Origin: Acidobacteriota bacterium
GTDB taxonomy: Bacteria; Acidobacteriota; Blastocatellia; Pyrinomonadales; Pyrinomonadaceae
NCBI GenBank assembly: GCA_003223025.1
Contig: QHXR01000002.1
Coordinates: 1-64,000 of the forward strand
Length of the DNA: 64,000 bases
Reading direction: 5' to 3'
Part shown: positions 61,360 through 64,000 of the stretch, one piece after another
Layout of the letters: every line of letters starts with the position of its first letter
Numbering within the stretch: position 1 is the first letter of the stretch
Made by a program: the position numbers and the translations under genes
Notes under the pieces: model-generated
The model's database searches: none
What the model saw: the letters and a program-made list of their open reading frames with translations, nothing else
What the model was told of the DNA's origin: nothing

Positions 61360-62765
61360 TCGTAAAGCTCGACGTATTTTCTCGCCGCGTTCTCCCAGGA
61401 ATTGTCGACCGTCATCCCATTTCGCTGGATCTTTTTCCAGACGTGCGGATCGGCGTAAGCAAATAACGCTTCGTAGATCTTCTCGAGAAACTTGTCCGAC
61501 TGATAAGGACCGAATTTGAATCCGTTGCCCGTACCGCTAACCGCATCGAAATTCTGTACGGTATCGTCGAGTCCACCCACTGCACGAACGATGGGAACCG
61601 TTCCGTACCTCAGCGAGTACATTTGATTCAAGCCGCACGGCTCGAATTTCGACGGCATCATAAACATGTCCGCTCCAGCTTCGATCCGGTGAGCGAGCCG
61701 CTCGTTGTATCCGCGATAGATCCCGACTTGGCGCGGAGCGTAATCGCGGAGCGATTGCCAGAAATCTTCATACTTCTTTTCGCCGGAGCCGAGCGAGATT
61801 ATGTACGCTCCGGTTTCGATCAGATCGCCGGCGATCTGCATCATCAGATCGATTCCCTTCTGAGCCGTGAGCCGGGTAATGTTCGCGAAGATCGGACGAT
61901 CGAGATCGATCGGAAGCGAGAACTCATCGAGCAGAGCTCGCTTGCATTCGCGCTTTCCATCGAGGTTATCAATATTGAAATTTGCCGGCAGCTCGTTGTC
62001 GGTCTGCGGATTCCACACTTCGTAATCGACGCCGTTCGTGATCCCGATCAAACGATTCGCACGCTGTCGTGTCAGCCATTCGAGACCGTAACCATTTTCG
62101 CGAGTCTGAATCTCCTGTGCGTACCGACGCGAAACTGTTGAAAGTGTGTCCGACGTTTCGAGTCCGGCCTTCATCGCGGACGCGATTCCGTCCGACGAAA
62201 ACGCATTACGCGCAAAGTCAGAGCCGAATCCCAGCTTCCACAATTCGCTCGGACTGAAAGCGCCCTGATACGCCATGTTGTGGATCGAAAACACCGTTCG
62301 CGTATTTCTCCAGTACGACTCCCAACGTCGCATCGACGCGAGCTCGACCGCCGCGAATCCGCAATGCCAATCGTTGAGATGGATTATTTCCGGAGCCGAA
62401 CCGATCCGTCGCAACAACGCCAGCGCAGCGTGATTGAAGAACGCGAACCTCTCGTAATCTTCCGCGTAACCGTAAATCGAATCGCGGTGAAAATACGACG
62501 GTGCGTCGATGAGGAATGTCGGTGAGCCGTTCGCTTCGCTATAGAAAGCCTTTGCCGGATATGTTGAGCCGCGCCAGTCGATATTTAGATCGTCGACTGC
62601 GGTGCTCCACAAATATTCGGCTTTCGTCTGCCAGTAGCAAGGCGTGATCAGAACGGAGTCAACGCCGATGGCCTTGAGCGCTTTTGGCAGAGCACCGGCG
62701 ACGTCGCCGAGACCGCCGGTCTTCGAATATGGAACAGCCTCGGCTGAGATTACGGCAACTCGCAA
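61344..62765 (-). CDS. glgA: Glycogen synthase (GT5)
   Basis: A 473-residue GT5 glycogen synthase that uses ADP- or UDP-glucose. The substrate-binding SKTGGLGDVAGALPKAL (Lys15 region) is at the N-terminus. NDWHCGF and FSIHNMAYQG follow, and the C-terminal MMPSKFEPCGLNQMYSLRYGTVP and GTGNGFKF motifs are intact. Together with glgP at 32-34 kb it supports glycogen storage. It is translationally coupled to the downstream RimJ/L-like acetyltransferase. Confidence 0.95.
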   Translation of the reverse strand: MRVAVISAEAVPYSKTGGLGDVAGALPKALKAIGVDSVLITPCYWQTKAEYLWSTAVDDLNIDWRGSTYPAKAFYSEANGSPTFLIDAPSYFHRDSIYGYAEDYERFAFFNHAALALLRRIGSAPEIIHLNDWHCGFAAVELASMRRWESYWRNTRTVFSIHNMAYQGAFSPSELWKLGFGSDFARNAFSSDGIASAMKAGLETSDTLSTVSRRYAQEIQTRENGYGLEWLTRQRANRLIGITNGVDYEVWNPQTDNELPANFNIDNLDGKRECKRALLDEFSLPIDLDRPIFANITRLTAQKGIDLMMQIAGDLIETGAYIISLGSGEKKYEDFWQSLRDYAPRQVGIYRGYNERLAHRIEAGADMFMMPSKFEPCGLNQMYSLRYGTVPIVRAVGGLDDTVQNFDAVSGTGNGFKFGPYQSDKFLEKIYEALFAYADPHVWKKIQRNGMTVDNSWENAARKYVELYEWTLS

Positions 62766-62982
62766 TGTTTATTCCTTTGAGCTTCTTTGACTTGGACAAC
62801 TAATCTTAACAGTCTCTTTGGACAAAATCATTCGCCGAAAGAAAGGTCACATTCTTCCCGCATGTTTTATCGCTCAGCAAAAAGCCGCGAGGGTGTGCGT
62901 CAAGTTTTACCAATTTTCGCGGATCCCCAAGCGGGAGATCTTTCACAAACTTTGTGCGCACACAAACCGATTTGGAGGTCGA

Positions 62983-64000
62983 ATGAAACCGAATATCAAT
63001 AATCTCGCCAAGCTCACCGAAATAAAAGAATCCTTGAAAGCAAAGGGTGTTTCGGATTCTACGATCACGACCGTCGCAAACGCGATCAAGAACGGACTTG
63101 TCATCAAACGACCAAAAGATCTCGGATTGTTAAGCATACCTTCTTCCGAGGCCGATCTTGTCGTCGACGCGGTAACGTTAGGAGCCAGCCAGCCCGAACC
63201 TCAAGAATTCAAGACGGTTCAATTTACATTTGTTCCATTCGGAACACCGGCCGCGAAGGACAATTTTTTCGGTTATCAGTTCGTCTTGACGTACACCGAC
63301 AAAGAACGTCAGACAGTCGAAGAGTCGTACCCGATCGAGGACTCTCGGATCGTGATCGTCGATGTCGACCTGAATGACGTCCTCGATAATTCGCGAATTA
63401 TTTTTCAGGTAAAAACTTCGCAGGGAGAGTTTTCCAAACTAAGTTTTCGAGTCGGAAATTCTGAACCGAAGGAAGAGTCGATCGCGGTTACGAAGACCGA
63501 TCTCAAGAGTACGGAGATCGCTGTCGCTGTCGTTGAGAACGACGTCATTATCGATCCGGACTTTTCCGATTCCTATCAGATCAAAGGCAAGTTGATCTCG
63601 ACCGGCGGCGATCCGAAAGTCGAAGATTACCAGGTTGTAATAATGGCCGCGGTCGATCTGCTGCCCGATGAAAGTCCTGAATTTCTGCCCGTGGCATACG
63701 CACGCACAGAGACGCACGGATATTTTCTGACGAGCTTTCTCTCATTCCCGAATTCGGCCGACCTGTTCAACGTGCGCTCGGCGAAAGCCCTCGTCACAAA
63801 GGACGATTTTAAGGCCGAGCTTCCGATCAAGCTTATCGAAACGACGATCGGCGATGGCGAGACTGCGGTGAATCGATCGATGCTGCCAAAACGATTGATA
63901 CTCGTCCTCCATAAAAGCGCCGAGCACTCTGACGACGGCGATTGCAAATGCGATGGATGCAACGATCTCAACTTTCACGAAAAGAAGGTCTTCGAAGAAT
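62983..64000 (+). CDS. Unknown cytosolic protein, 3' end beyond the window
   Basis: An open frame of 339 complete codons with no stop before the window ends, starting at ATG 62983 after a strong GGAGG (62974-62978). There is no signal peptide. Residues 1-55 are helical (LTEIKESLKAKGVSDSTITTV). About 75-175 and 200-300 are strand-rich, with the second part resembling a carboxypeptidase-regulatory-like beta domain (YQVVIMAALDLLP... GYFLTSFLSFP). A cysteine cluster, CKCDGC, appears near 325. I do not recognise the family. A small hairpin (TTTGTG/CACAAA at 62951-62966) stands just upstream of the ribosome-binding site and may be regulatory. Confidence 0.8.
   Translation, partial: MKPNINNLAKLTEIKESLKAKGVSDSTITTVANAIKNGLVIKRPKDLGLLSIPSSEADLVVDAVTLGASQPEPQEFKTVQFTFVPFGTPAAKDNFFGYQFVLTYTDKERQTVEESYPIEDSRIVIVDVDLNDVLDNSRIIFQVKTSQGEFSKLSFRVGNSEPKEESIAVTKTDLKSTEIAVAVVENDVIIDPDFSDSYQIKGKLISTGGDPKVEDYQVVIMAAVDLLPDESPEFLPVAYARTETHGYFLTSFLSFPNSADLFNVRSAKALVTKDDFKAELPIKLIETTIGDGETAVNRSMLPKRLILVLHKSAEHSDDGDCKCDGCNDLNFHEKKVFEE

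Overview
The window looks like a chromosomal segment of a free-living bacterium of the phylum Acidobacteriota, most likely class Blastocatellia (Pyrinomonadales-like). This is an inference from gene content: an Oar-type TonB receptor with a carboxypeptidase-regulatory domain, a VWFA-related exported protein of the acidobacterial type, a DUF1800/DUF1501 pair, exported FG-GAP and delta-60 repeat proteins, a Rad52-family protein and CHAT-TPR proteins. No rRNA, prophage, transposase or CRISPR array was seen. One tRNA gene, tRNA-Lys(UUU), is present.

Layout. 0.1-8.3 kb: a Rad52-type annealing protein, then a peptidase cluster (two M16 proteins, a cytosolic S8 subtilase beside a GAF protein, an S41 processing peptidase). 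8.5-16.5 kb, minus strand: TonB receptor, YCF48-like propeller, VIT/VWA protein, and two small unknown proteins. 16.6-22.8 kb: an orphan ABC ATPase with degenerate motifs, a large secreted S8 protease with FG-GAP repeats, and an OmpA-family protein. 22.9-26.8 kb: MsbA-like exporter, then yicC-gmk-rpoZ. 26.8-37.6 kb: CsbD, ETF-QO, mtnA, DoxX-like protein, macro-domain protein, glycogen phosphorylase, YtxJ-DUF971, ubiE and a third M16 homologue. 37.8-40.3 kb: a zinc-ribbon/TonB protein and two small proteins. 40.4-45.9 kb: two DppBC-type permeases, pxpBCA (5-oxoprolinase) and an NRAMP-family transporter in one strand-coherent run. 46-58.5 kb: exported VWA, DUF1800 and DUF1501 proteins, a sigma factor/anti-sigma pair facing a CHAT-TPR protein, and a delta-60 propeller followed by an FG-GAP remnant. 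58.5-64 kb: tRNA-Lys, two GNATs, purA, glgA and the start of an unknown cytosolic protein cut by the window end.

The most unusual feature is not a gene. Many intergenic gaps carry short arrays with an exact 7-base period. Each locus has its own heptamer word, but several words recur at separate loci. The arrays usually come as inverted pairs around a terminator or REP-like hairpin, and they often run to within 0-9 bases of a start or stop codon. They resemble in style the short tandemly repeated repetitive (STRR) heptamers known from filamentous cyanobacteria. The second most unusual item is the ABC ATPase at 16.6 kb, which has lost most of the helical subdomain, the signature motif and the H-loop histidine.
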